Below, in pieces: positions 35,801-47,800 of a stretch of DNA of 64,000 bases. The notes under the pieces were generated by a model. That model saw only the letters and a program-made list of their open reading frames with translations. It was not told where the DNA came from and searched no databases. Made by a program: the position numbers and the translations under genes. Positions within the stretch are counted from its first letter, which is position 1; each line of letters begins with the position of its first letter. The stretch covers positions 1-64,000 of the forward strand of contig JAPDOI010000904.1 in NCBI GenBank assembly GCA_029168955.1, read 5' to 3'. The DNA comes from Aplectana chamaeleonis (lineage: Eukaryota > Nematoda > Chromadorea > Rhabditida > Cosmocercidae).

Positions 35801-38800
35801 TGGCCTCTCAAAATTTGAGCTGCGGAAGTACGGTGGACGAGTTGTCCGAGGCTTGTAACTTCTGTCATTTGCAACCGATGTCTGCGAGCGGACCTGAGTC
35901 GGTAGAGGGACTGAGAATGAAGGGATGAACGGGGCTATTGATCGAAAACCATCGCTCATGTCGCCACTGTTGAGCTCGAAGCATCGTAAAAGGGGCGTGC
36001 CAAAGTGGCTTCCGTGTGTGGGCGCTCCAGGGTGGCTTCCCCCTATATCTCGCCTATTCGGGGGAATCGAGAGCTCGCACTTGGCAGGTCTTATAAGGGG
36101 TGGGTCCACTTCATAATTATGTGGTCTTCTCAGATTTCGCCCTTGAGCTTGGACTGTGCCTTTAAAGAAGCAAGTTGTCGCAACGAAAACAAAAATGTGC
36201 CAAAATAATACAGATAAAAGATAAAAAAGGTACATCACACTTAAATAGACAGATTAAGGTCAAATCGTCAAATATTGAGTTTTACTTAGTTTTGCTCGGG
36301 TACGGAAAATTGCGGAAATTACGCAATCGCGCGTAGTCGCCCAGCGTTCGCGCGCCGTTCACACCTTGATTTCCGCGCGACGCGATTTTCGCGTCGCGCT
36401 GACACGTGCCATCGCGTTGCGCCGCGAAAACTCTGAACGCCGCCATAGAGCTCTCTTTATTTCCGATCGCTTAACAATCTTTCCGTGTGGATTTTTGACA
36501 TTTTTCATGCTTTTGATAATCTGTGAATTACCTAAAGTTCACGCAACCCACCTTCGATGCTTATTCTCAATCACTCGCTCTCGCCGTTGATTTCTTATCG
36601 CATCCTTTCTTTAGCTATGAATAATTCATTTATGGATATCTTCTGAGGGCTATCTTCTCTGTTTCGAAGTGAAATTTTTCCGTTCATCGTTTGCGTGTGC
36701 GCGCGTCTGATGCGTCTCCTTCTCCCCGAAACTTTCTTACTGTCTCTTCCCTCGCTTCGGACGAGTGCGCAAAATAATAGAGTAAATTTGACTCCGAAAC
36801 AAAGGATATGCAGACTCTGTTCCATTTCAAATGAGCTCTTTTTTTTCGCTTATCACAGCGCGGAGCAAGTGGCTTTTTCGTTGGAACCTCCTTATTACTA
36901 GTCATATTTCACCTAGGCTCACCGCTCTGCTGCTGGTGATAATCGAAATCGACAGGTCATTAGAGATTTGACAGAGTTTACATGTGCATATGCATATCGT
37001 ATTTCAGGTTACTGTAGTCGCGAATGTGTGAGTGTCTTTTCAGTGACAAGTTTGGCATCCACTGTTGAGGAGCCAGCCTAACCTTCACTGCGGAGCCGAA
37101 TTTACTCCAGTCCATAACGTGCGCGTGCGCGCAGATGTGGTGTCTCCTCCTCCCCCATACTTCCTCGTCGTCCCCACCCTCGTTGCGCACACGCACGCGA
37201 AGGAGCACGGTATATTCCACTATGAAATAAAGGTTATATTACAACCTGGCAACTAATACCTAATTGAATTTACTCTTGTCGGAGTAACCTCTTAGGGAAA
37301 ATCCTATCCGTAGTTACGGACAACCGCTGTCACGGCACGCGGCTCGAACATTATCGTGTTGGGGCGATGAAGGCCGCGTGGTCCTTCGATAAGGATAATA
37401 ACAAGGAGAAAATTTTGCATATGTACTTCTCTTCTATACTGTTTTTCTTCCTTTCCGGAGAACAGTCAGCTTGCTTTAGTGAACAGTTGTGTTTGGCCGA
37501 GAATATTCGCAAAGGTTAACGTTACTATTGCGCCTCCGGAAAACTACGTCCACCTGAAATTGACTGCGGGGTCGGTCATCTTGCACTTCTCTATAGAATG
37601 TTTATGCAACAATCAAACAACTCAGGAAATAGTTATGAAGGAACTCTTCATACAGAAAACCTTCAAAAATTCCTGTGACGCGGGCCTCAATTACGGAAAA
37701 CGTTTTTGGAGTAATGTTTACGTCCCTCTCATACGTATATCCAAAATGCTTTTTTCCTTCGCGAATGGATGATTATGCAAGTCCCTTTCAATATTTTGAT
37801 TCTTCGGGCAACCTTGTCTGCGCAAAAAAAGATGAAAAAGAGTGCAGGTTTTTCTCACGCATACTATGTCTTTAATACGGAGACCAATAATGAGCCAAAA
37901 ACATTCTATACAGTCGTTTGCCATAGTGGTCGCCCTGTTGCGCGCAACGCGTCAGCGGTTGCCTTACGGCGCGTTATGAATATTTTCTTGAGAATATAGG
38001 AGCACTCGGTCGAGTTGTTTGGATGCATGAGCAGTTCACAAAAATTAAACAGCGAACCCGTACTTCATAGATTGAAATTCACTCTGAACCTCTCATGTGC
38101 ATGGAATACACGTCTTTTTCAGTTTGAAACATTGGTTTATTCCATGAGCGATCCCGAGTGGAATTGGAACTGCAAAAATCGGAATAACTGGGACATTTTC
38201 GTGTACTTTGCTTACAACCTCAAAATGTCTCTTCTGTTCCTAGGAAACCGGGCGCCGCGCCGCAGCCGTTTGCGCTGTCCACAGCAAGACGCTTCCCATC
38301 TGGCATAGCTATTATACACATGGATATGCGCCATTTATGCTTTCACCGACGAGCGACGCGACGAAGTGCAATCCTATAACATCGATCGCGCCGCGTGATC
38401 ATTATTAGGCGTCGTTTATACTTCCGCCGCCGAGCGGCGCGGCGAAGTGCAATTCCTTAGTATCGATCGTGCCGCGCCGCGTGATCAATATTGCAGGAAT
38501 GCGCAGTGCCGCGCCGCTCGGCGGCGGGAGTATAAACGACCCTTACAGAAATGCATCGTGCCGCATCGCTCGGCGGCGTAAGTATAATGGCGCCGTACAA
38601 TTTTTTTTTCGTAGCGAGTTTTCTACGAAATGTAAAATTTGAATGAGACCAAGTGCAAACTTTAGCCGAGAAGCGACGCTACTTTCTCTTTTTCTCCTAT
38701 TTTGATCGGCAATCGATGCGACTGAGAAGCACGGTTACCGTTGCAATCTGTGAGAAGTATGCGATAGGCCTCAAGCCGCGTACTTGCCGCGGTCGCGCCA

Positions 38801-41800
38801 ACAACAGAGCATATATGTATAAGCCATATCGATGTTTGAATGACTCGGAGGGCAAACTCTGTGTCGCATCGCTTATCGCCAGACATGTACGTTAAGCTTC
38901 AAAGGAGTATGTGCTATTCATCGCACAGTCTCTGAAAGCTTTTTGTTTTTCGAAATTGATATTTTTATGCCGTATTTGAATGCCTGGAAAAATTGCGCTC
39001 AGGTTTGGGCTCTATTTTTTTCTTTCTAAGGGAAGCAGTGCCATCGTAGGCGGCATATTCTCGAGCATCAATGCGTGGCTGTCTCAGATGCTGTTAGCAT
39101 TTCCAAATTCGGTGGAAATTGCAAAAAGAAATGAGTAATGTTCCTCAAAGTCTATGGAGCTCCGTATTGAATACTCTACGTCCGAAGATATCCTAGACTC
39201 GAAACCTTTTACTTGACCCATGGGCTTGCTAACATCCTTTTCTGGGTAATGGACGCGTGCCACACTTGTTTGATCCATCCTCGGAGCCTTTCATTGGTCT
39301 GTTTGTTAAGCAAGTTGACTTTTTCACATCTCTGCATCTAAATAACCTTGAAAACGTATTTTCTAATTCAAAAAATCCTCACTTTTTCTCTGAATTAGCC
39401 ATTTTTGCTGTTTTTCTATCTTGCGAAACCGGGTGCGATATCTCGCTCGTCGGTGTGTATGACCATGAAGGGGAGAGGAGCGGTGTCGGCGTATTGTACC
39501 TTTAACAATGCGTGGCTCGATGACGACGACGACACCTCGCTCCGTCACGTTTAGGCGCATTTATTTGGCGTATCCAATGATGTGAACGATCTGTTCTCCA
39601 ACAATACAAACAACAACGACAACGAGAACACCAAACAGCGTTCCTACTACTCAATGGGAGAGTTGGCGGTTGGAGGAAGATGCAAATGCAACGGACACGC
39701 CAGCAGATGCATATTTGACAAGATGGGAAGGGTAAGCTGAGGTTAAATTCGCTAACAATACGGCTAGCACTAACTTCATTAGCGCGCGAAGATGTTGAGA
39801 AGGGTGAAGCTGGAACTACATACATAACCCAGATATCACGTAGCTTCATCCAATTTGCCTTCCATGTTCCCCACATCGACCCATGAGGACTCCTTCTTTT
39901 CTGCTCACGTCGCCCTGCCTTGTTTGAGGCGGACAATGAAGATGCTGGAACAAAGGGGAAGAAAACTGAGATACGTACCCTCTATTTCGAGGCCGAGTTA
40001 ATTTTGTGGTACATATATGCGGACACACGCGTGCACCATGCGATGCATAAGTTCGTATGTACCAGCTTCATCGTCTAGACCCACATCCGCAGATTATGTG
40101 AGCTACCCTTAAATTTGTCTTGTTCGGCAGCAATAAAAACATCAGCGGACAAAGTTTATTCACTACATGTTCATAGCATTTAAAAATTGAATACAGTTGG
40201 AAGTAGAAAGGACATCTTTGTTTGCAAACATTTTTATTTCAGAAACGGCGGAAATCGAGGAAAAATGGGGAGATTCGTCTAGAAGTGAATACATTTTTCT
40301 TGATTTGTGCTGTCAGCAAATTTGAACCCACTTTGTGTTTTCTTTTATGTGCCCTTGACTTTTTCAGTGGCTTTTTCATCAATCACAGGCCTTTTCCGAG
40401 TTTTTTTTGTTCGAGCAGTCTAGACTTAGAAGAACAAGCTGCTGAGCAAGAGTGATTTTTTTACTCATTTCCGATATCAACTTGCTTCATCCTTACGAGG
40501 TTAGGGCAAATGGTTGATCTAGCCGTTTGTTAGGAGCAGGTGATACGCTTGCAATGGCGTTTTCAAATACAGGTTTGCAGGTGCAAAACAATTCTCTCAT
40601 TCGAGTTACGGAGGATTTGGGCAAAAAGGTTAGAATACTTATAAGAAATGAGCGGGATTCCGCAATTCGCGTTCCGAAACCCGCAGTTTCGCTCGTTTCT
40701 GGTCCTCCGCGTTCCGTTTTCCCCCCTGCATACGGTTCCCGGCCAAAGCGCCGCTTCGCGGCGCTTTGGCCGGGAACCGTATGAAGGGTTCCGAAAACAG
40801 CACGCAGTGCTGCGGAAGGCAGAAAGATGAGGCCTGTTGAGCAGGGATGAGCGGAATAAAAACATGAAATTTCGGAAACCGGCTTTCTGGTTTCGGAACA
40901 ATAAAAATTTCTCGGGTTTCGGAAATCGGGTGCAAAACGCCTGAAAATGCGCGCAAATGCGGTTTTCAAAACGCGAGACGCGGAAAATTCAGAAATCATC
41001 TAGTGTTTTCTTACGTTCCAGACGACCCGATTTTTCCGCATTCCGCGGCGTTTTCTGCAGTTTTCGGAATGCGGAACGCGGAATGCCAAAATGCGCAAAA
41101 CTGAGGGTTTCGAAACGCGGAATTCCGCTCATCCCTGCTGTTGAGGCAGAGGCAGCCAATCAATAGTTTAAAAAATTTCCGCGCTTCGAATTCCGAAAAC
41201 CGAATTCCCGCGCATTTTTGGGCGTTATGCACACGATTTCCGAAAGTCGATTTTGTTCCGCTCATTGATGTTACCCATCAGGCAAATTGTTTAGGAAAAT
41301 TTTCTCGGTTTTGGCTAACATTTTCCGGGGTTATTTGGGATCCTGAACACGAATCTGAGGCCCGTTTGTCGATGTTCTGAGGCTTACAGTGGTTTCCGGT
41401 AGATATAACTAGGCCTTAGTTTTGTGTTTAACATCCCAAATAACCCCCACATATGAGTTTACAGTAATATCTGAGACTTCCCAGATATTACGGTAAACTA
41501 TTATCTGGACCAAATCTATCGAATTTTTCGAAATATCCACAGACGGATCCCAGATTCTTATTCAGGGCTTCGAATAACCTCCAGAATAAAGTTTTGAGCT
41601 TTTGAGAATTGGAGCTGAAAATTTTCCGAACACCCTGAAAATTGCCTAATCCCACGTGAACGATCTGACCCCACTGAGAAAACGCCGTGACTCGGTTGGG
41701 AGAGTCGTTCCGCATCTGCAAACTTTGATTCGGAATCCACATTACAGGTGCATGGATGGGTATAAATTTCGTTCTGTGCCTAGATTACCCAGTTGCATTT

Positions 41801-44800
41801 TCCTCGTCAATAAAAAGGTGTTTAGGGGGGGGGGCAAAGTCCGTTAACAAAATTCTTTAAGCAAATTCCAGTTGAAAAAGAGCAACATTTAAATAATCTT
41901 TCTCATTCAGAAGCATGATTTATTAGTATGGTCATCCTGCATAGAAAAATGTTGGATTAATATCTATGGTTAGCGGAAAAGTTGCTAGAAGAGTCATGCG
42001 TCAATAACCGAAAACAAAAAAGGGTAAAAGTGGATACCAGGGGCGGCATGCATGAACGCAGCGAACGGTGTAGGGAGCCGCTCCGCGTACCATGCGCGCA
42101 GCGTCGAGCAACGGGGCGGCCCCGATTTTCGTGGCGTGTGTTGATGTGCCTGATTTTCGGGGCCGCCCCGTTGCTCGACGCTGCGCGCATGGCACGCGGA
42201 GCGGCTCCCTGACACCGTTCGCTGCGTTCATGCATGCCGCCCCAGGACAAAATTCCCGTCAAAAACTGCCCATTTTTGCAAGAGTCCCTCTTTTTCCAGC
42301 CGGTTTCGCTATTTTTGAAATAAAAACACCCACAAACCGAGCTTACCTACTAATCACATAATATAAAATGAAGCACAGTTGAAAGTAGACATAGAAGAAG
42401 AGTTTAATTGAGGAAATTTCAAGGAAAATTCACGTAATCAGCTGTTGTTGTCGAGGCTATGAAACAAGCTCGTACAGACCAATTCGTCACGTGGTGCCAG
42501 CGTGTGTCCAAGCGAATTACGTACATACAGTCGTCATGGATTGCACTGATACTTCGTGTTCCTTGTTGTGCGTTGGCGCAAACTGTGTGCCCATACGTTG
42601 GGGGGTTCAGGGTTCGACCGCGGCCCGATCCGATGTCATTTTTCATATGAAAATCTCCGAGCGGCGCGTTATCGATCGATGCCCATAAATAGCATCTAAT
42701 CGCCCCGCGCTGCGATTGAACTCTAAATCAGGCCGTAAAACATAAATGCAACGAGTTTTCGCCAATGCACAATAAGGAACGCAAATAACCAGTGCGATCT
42801 GTGCTGACTGTACTTGGAGGCGCTGAACACAATTATGTGAGCTGCTCCTTGTTTTTCTGAAGATTGCGGCACGTTTGATTACGTCGGAACTCGTCCAAGG
42901 CCGCGGATTTTAGAGCTCTGAAACGTGGGTTTAAACTCTGTTTGGAAATCTACCTTCAAAGGCAGCATACACGCTCGTAAGCATAGTCGAGATAACAGCA
43001 TAGATAGGTCCGCAGGGCCCGTACTATGTCGTCAACGACGTTTAAAGCGCTGAAAACTGTCCAGGATGACAGTATTTGACAATATTTAAGCAATCTTGCC
43101 TTCCACGCCCCTATTTTCACACCCCTTTGAGTAACAGAATGAGAATCGATACTTGTGAAAACGTGTGATAATTGAGAGTGATAGCACTATCAAATGGGAG
43201 TGCACGAGAGAAATAGCTTGGTTTACTTGACTATGACATGTTTGTGTACTGATAAAATCCTCCATTTCAAGAGGTCAGCCAAAGTATGTGGAGCGGCATT
43301 CTCGAAAGTGGACGAGAGTCATTAGGTATGCAGACATGTTATACTCAAGTAAACCAAGCTATTTCTCTCTTGCACTCCCATTTGATAGTGCTATCACTCT
43401 CAATTATCCCACGTTTTCACAAGTATCGATTCTCATTCTGTTAGGCCTATGGTATACTTTGTCGCTGTAATGAGCGACAGGCATGCAATCTCACACAAAT
43501 CGTGGCGGGACCCGCATCGGAGCAACGATAACGGTCGTCGTAGGAACAGATGTCGCGTGTGGGTCGCAGCGACGTGTCGCGAAGCGCTGACATACTGCAA
43601 CTGTGCCATAACCTGTCCCTACCACTGTCGCTGTCGCTGTGCAGTGCACTGCGACAGCGACAGATTTAAAGGACGGGAGGCGGTCGCTGTCGCTGTGCAG
43701 AGCGATGCGACCGTGTGTCGCAAAAGTATACCATACCCCTTACTCAGAGGGGTGTGAAAATAGGGGCGTGGAAGCCAAGATTGCTCAAACATTGTCAAAT
43801 ACTGTCATCCTGGACAGTTTTCAGCGCTTCAAACGTCGTTGACGACATAGTAAGGGCCGTGCGGACCGATCTATGCTGTTATCTCGACTATGCTTACGAG
43901 CGTGTATGCTGCCTTTAAGTGTAAGTTGCACTTCTCAGGGCCCTTAACTCTCCTGAATTCAGAAGAGGAGGTAAACACCGGGTTGGTGCAAAGTTTGTTC
44001 GGTCTAAAATCACGGCGTGGACGAGCTCCGACGCTACCGGCACGTTTAGGAGGCTTTCTTGGTCTAGCTTCGCCGCATCCAGCTACCATTTCCCACCGTA
44101 TCTATGCCTTCCTGGAACCAGCATTTAGAGCCGTGTTGCACACACTGTTTTACCATAGTGTACCAGGGGTAGTAGTTCGTCTTCGCAGACCCAGCATGCG
44201 CACATCGTACCCTTCCTTGAAAGTGCTAGCCGCTTGATAGTTTTCACTTTTTAACATTTCTGGAATATTTGGTTTACGTGCACTTCAGCAATTTTAGTTC
44301 ACCTGTGACTGCAAACACAATACAGCTGGAATGGAATGTGAAACCTGCAAGCCTTTTCACTTTGATCGACCATGGGGACGAGCTACATCACAATCGGCCA
44401 ATGCTTGCGTGGGTAGGTAATTACAACTTACTTACCTGCAATTTGATTTTTTTCTCCTTTGCTCACGAGAGAGCTCTTTCAGAAGTCAGTGGCAGTTGCG
44501 GAAGAGATGTGCATTTTTTTCGGACGTGAAGTTATAGTATGCCCCTGTAGCTGCCAGCTATTGCTCTGAACAAAAATATCAACCTTGTTTTTAAATTATC
44601 TTTTCGGGACCAAATTTGGCCAACTCCTTCCATTTCTTTATATAAGTCAATATTGGACCAACTCTTAGCCTTTCATTCTTGTTGAGGAATTTGGATGGTA
44701 TGATTATGTAACAGTTTTCCATATTGTTTTCTTTTTCCTGGCTCTTCACTTGAGCTTAGGTCATGGCGAGGATCCAGCCCATTGGCCTTCTGTCATCTCT

Positions 44801-47800
44801 TTTGAGTAGCAGACATTGTTCAAAGCGGCTACCGCGCTATTTTTTGACCCTCTCTACGCTTATCCCTGCCGAATATTGCTCTCGTAATAAATAAAAGTGG
44901 ATTAGCGCGCCGGCTAGGGGCAAGAGGGCGCCAATGGCCGCCTCACACCCTCATGCGACACCAGTTTTATGGGACTATTATGTCCTCGTATAAGATAATG
45001 AGATCGATTCACACTCTAACCGGTGAGGAATTCGGAAATGTATATTTCGGCAGCTTAGTTTTAACCACTGCCTGTCCAGAGTGTTGAATGCATCAGGAAG
45101 AATGTTCTGACTTTTTTTTGGTAGAACACTAGAAAAAAGGCATGATTGAGGGGCAAAAGTACGGGCACTGCTCCACAGAATGTGACGGAGAAGGGCGCCG
45201 CTTTCCGCTCTTTGGCCAAATATTAAAACGCGTAGATTTTTACAAACTTCCACATACATAGATTCAGGACAACCTCCTTCAAACTTTTGTCACAACCTGG
45301 TGTTGGCCAACTTCTTGGCGCGGGCTTTCTTTAGTGACACCAATTGTCAGAAGCAAGTACAAACAAATACCAGTTTGTTAACAGATCCTGTCTCAGTGTA
45401 CGGAAAGAGTTTGCCGTTTGCGCTAATACTGTCCTGATCCTCGTCAAATTGCCACCAGCATTCTAGTCTGCGCCCAGCTGGTCTGATCTGAAATTTCCAT
45501 AGACACATATGTAGCTGTGTGTGGAAATGAGAGCGATATTGTGCATAACACAGACAAAAATTTAGAGTGCTCTCCAAAAGAAATCCTTCGTATTGTTGCA
45601 ATTGCGCAGTTAACTTCTGAGGCAAGTAGGTTCAAAATATTAAAGGCACAGTACACCCTCAGATATGGAATTTGAGATTTTCATGTAATTGTGTAGAAGA
45701 CCCCTCCTATATAACACGTGCCAGATGCGAGATCTCAATTCCTCCAAATAAGCGAGATATTGGCGACCACCACGTGCCCGACCCCCTCCGCTCACCACCA
45801 CAGGCCCGACCCCCAACCAGATTTCCGAACTCGATAGCGGCTTGATGGATGGATGAATTCGAACAAGTCGTTGTTCTTCAGTACATTGCTGGTCTATCTC
45901 CCATCCTGTTTTGCTCTCGTGCAGCGATTACGAATGAAGAGAAATACAGGCCTGAGACAACGCGTCCACCAAATTTTCGCCCTCGTTGTGCAGGCATTTT
46001 CAAGGAGCCATATTTCGGTCCGTAGGGGGTCTTCGACGATTTCAGAGATACCATTGTGATCGGAGAGTGGCTCTCTCCAAGATGAGCAGAAAATCTGGGG
46101 AATAATTTTTTGGGTGTCCTGTGCCTTTAAAGGCAGTGTTCACGATAATCTTCAATTTTGAGATTGTTCACTATATTGACTAAGTGGCCCCAGGCTAGAA
46201 CTAAAATGACGAAGAAATTGAGAAAAACGCACCGGAAGTACCCAAAATCCTTAAGTATCAGCCCGCCTTTTAAGTATCACAGGGAGTGTTTGTTGTGACA
46301 ATGAAATTTTTTACGGACCCGTCCTTTGCAATTCTCTACTCTCTATTGCTCCGTACTTTCCTTCGGACCCTAACTAATACTGTTTTGCCTAAAATGTTCC
46401 TCCATTTCTGATGAGCCCCATTTTGTACCGGTGACAACCACCATGAACATGTTCATCCAACCGGACAACTAGTCCATGTTATAGAATAATGTCACTGAAA
46501 TACGACGTTTTAATGCGTTTCTCGCCGTTTTTTCGTAATTTGGTAACACTTGGAGGCCAACTCACTGTTTTATGTGAAAAACTCAGGAACGAAAATCAGC
46601 GTCAACACTGCCTTTAAGGACAGCGTCCTCGCAGAAAACCACAGCTGGTTTTTCTCTTCTCAATCCCATGGTTGAACCTAGTCGAGGTAGTTTCAATGTT
46701 GCGTAACCATAACGCTATAGCCCCTTGAAAACGGCTCTGTAGGTCCGGAAGTCCTGGGTTCTGTGTCGATCATCCAGCGCGGGGAACAGAAGCGCCACCA
46801 TGGGCGGCAAGGGATCCAGTGCTAATTTTTTTTTCAATTGAAGAGATTTTAACAGCTAAACATGCTTCTTATTTTTATAGAATTTTGATAATAGAAAAAA
46901 ATAAGAAGAATAACTAACTCAATGAGTTTAAGGCGCAAAACACATTCAACGTTCAAATTTCTGACGTTTGTGTGTTACACCAAATACACCAAAATAGGCG
47001 TACGGACTTCGGATTTTTTTTGTAAGATTTGTTCTCGATTATCTCGTTTTTGGAAGCCTCTCCGCTATATTCCTCTACCTCGTGGGTCTACCTGCTCAAA
47101 ATAATAAAAAATGAAACATGGTTTTCGGCGGTTACGCTACCTTAAGTCTCTGCCGATTTTGATTACTGTAAATGGATAAAGGGATGTCCCGTCATCAAGT
47201 CGAGTTAATTTTCTGCAGTCGATTCGACACAAGGCATTACTGCAATCATTTACTTTTCTATGTATGAATTCTTCAGAGTGGCCGGAAGTAGAAATTTCAG
47301 CGTTTTGAGCGAATTTTGTATTGTACGAATTTCATAGAGTATAGAAATTTGACGCTGCCACTCGAAGGTTTTTGTCTTAGTGGCCATGTGTGGTATGTGT
47401 GTGGTTATGCAAATCAGATGAATGTGATTAACCAAGATGAGAAATGGTGGTGCGAACGCGCGTGCTTGCCCTCTTAGCGCGGTGCTAAACGGCAGCGCAA
47501 GCAATACGGAACCCAGAGCAGCAGGTGACACACGTATTGTTCTCACCCCCATATTATCGCACTCAGCGCAAATCAGCGGCGGGAGCTGTGAGCTGCTGGT
47601 AAGAGTCAAAATAATACCACAAGGCAACAGATTCGTAGGGTTTTGTGTTGTTGAATAGCAGTCGACATGATAAGAGTAGGGGGTTTTCATGTATGCACTT
47701 CTGTGTTTCAGTGGCAGAAGAGGGACTTCGGAAACGTCCATGTCCATTGGGGGGGTTGGCTGTTCCAACTTGCTGCACGGCTTCGAAAACTATTTCTTTC

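Larger units (their letters stand above)
34393..39554 (+). other. Netrin intron 4
   Basis: Holds family C (35,685-36,161), a hairpin repeat (36,846-36,949), a probable decayed family F copy at about 37,500-37,870 (GGGGTCGGTCATCTTGCACTT; right end CATACTATGTCTTTAAT), nested palindromes (38,328-38,594) and no coding exon that I can find. Confidence 0.6.
40645..41268. mobile_element. Outer hAT-like MITE with two insertions
   Basis: Ends AAATGAGCGGGATTCCGC and TTCCGCTCATT are decayed versions of the 5,054-5,359 ends. The body matches that element but is broken by a palindrome (40,729-40,783) and by a complete second copy (40,842-41,137). Confidence 0.7.
39732..44297 (+). other. Netrin intron 5
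   Basis: Contains nested hAT-like MITEs (40,645-41,268), palindromes at 42,038-42,244 and 42,528-42,810 and the family E element (42,960-43,914). A C/G run of ten G lies near 41,826. No exon was seen. Confidence 0.6.

Noticed and set aside
41957..42361. Overlapping frames on both strands
   Set aside because: They are produced by the 207-bp palindrome at 42,038-42,244.
47250..47768. 172-residue minus-strand frame
   Set aside because: It is composition-driven, with no motif, no splice context and no repeat relation; it lies in a netrin intron.
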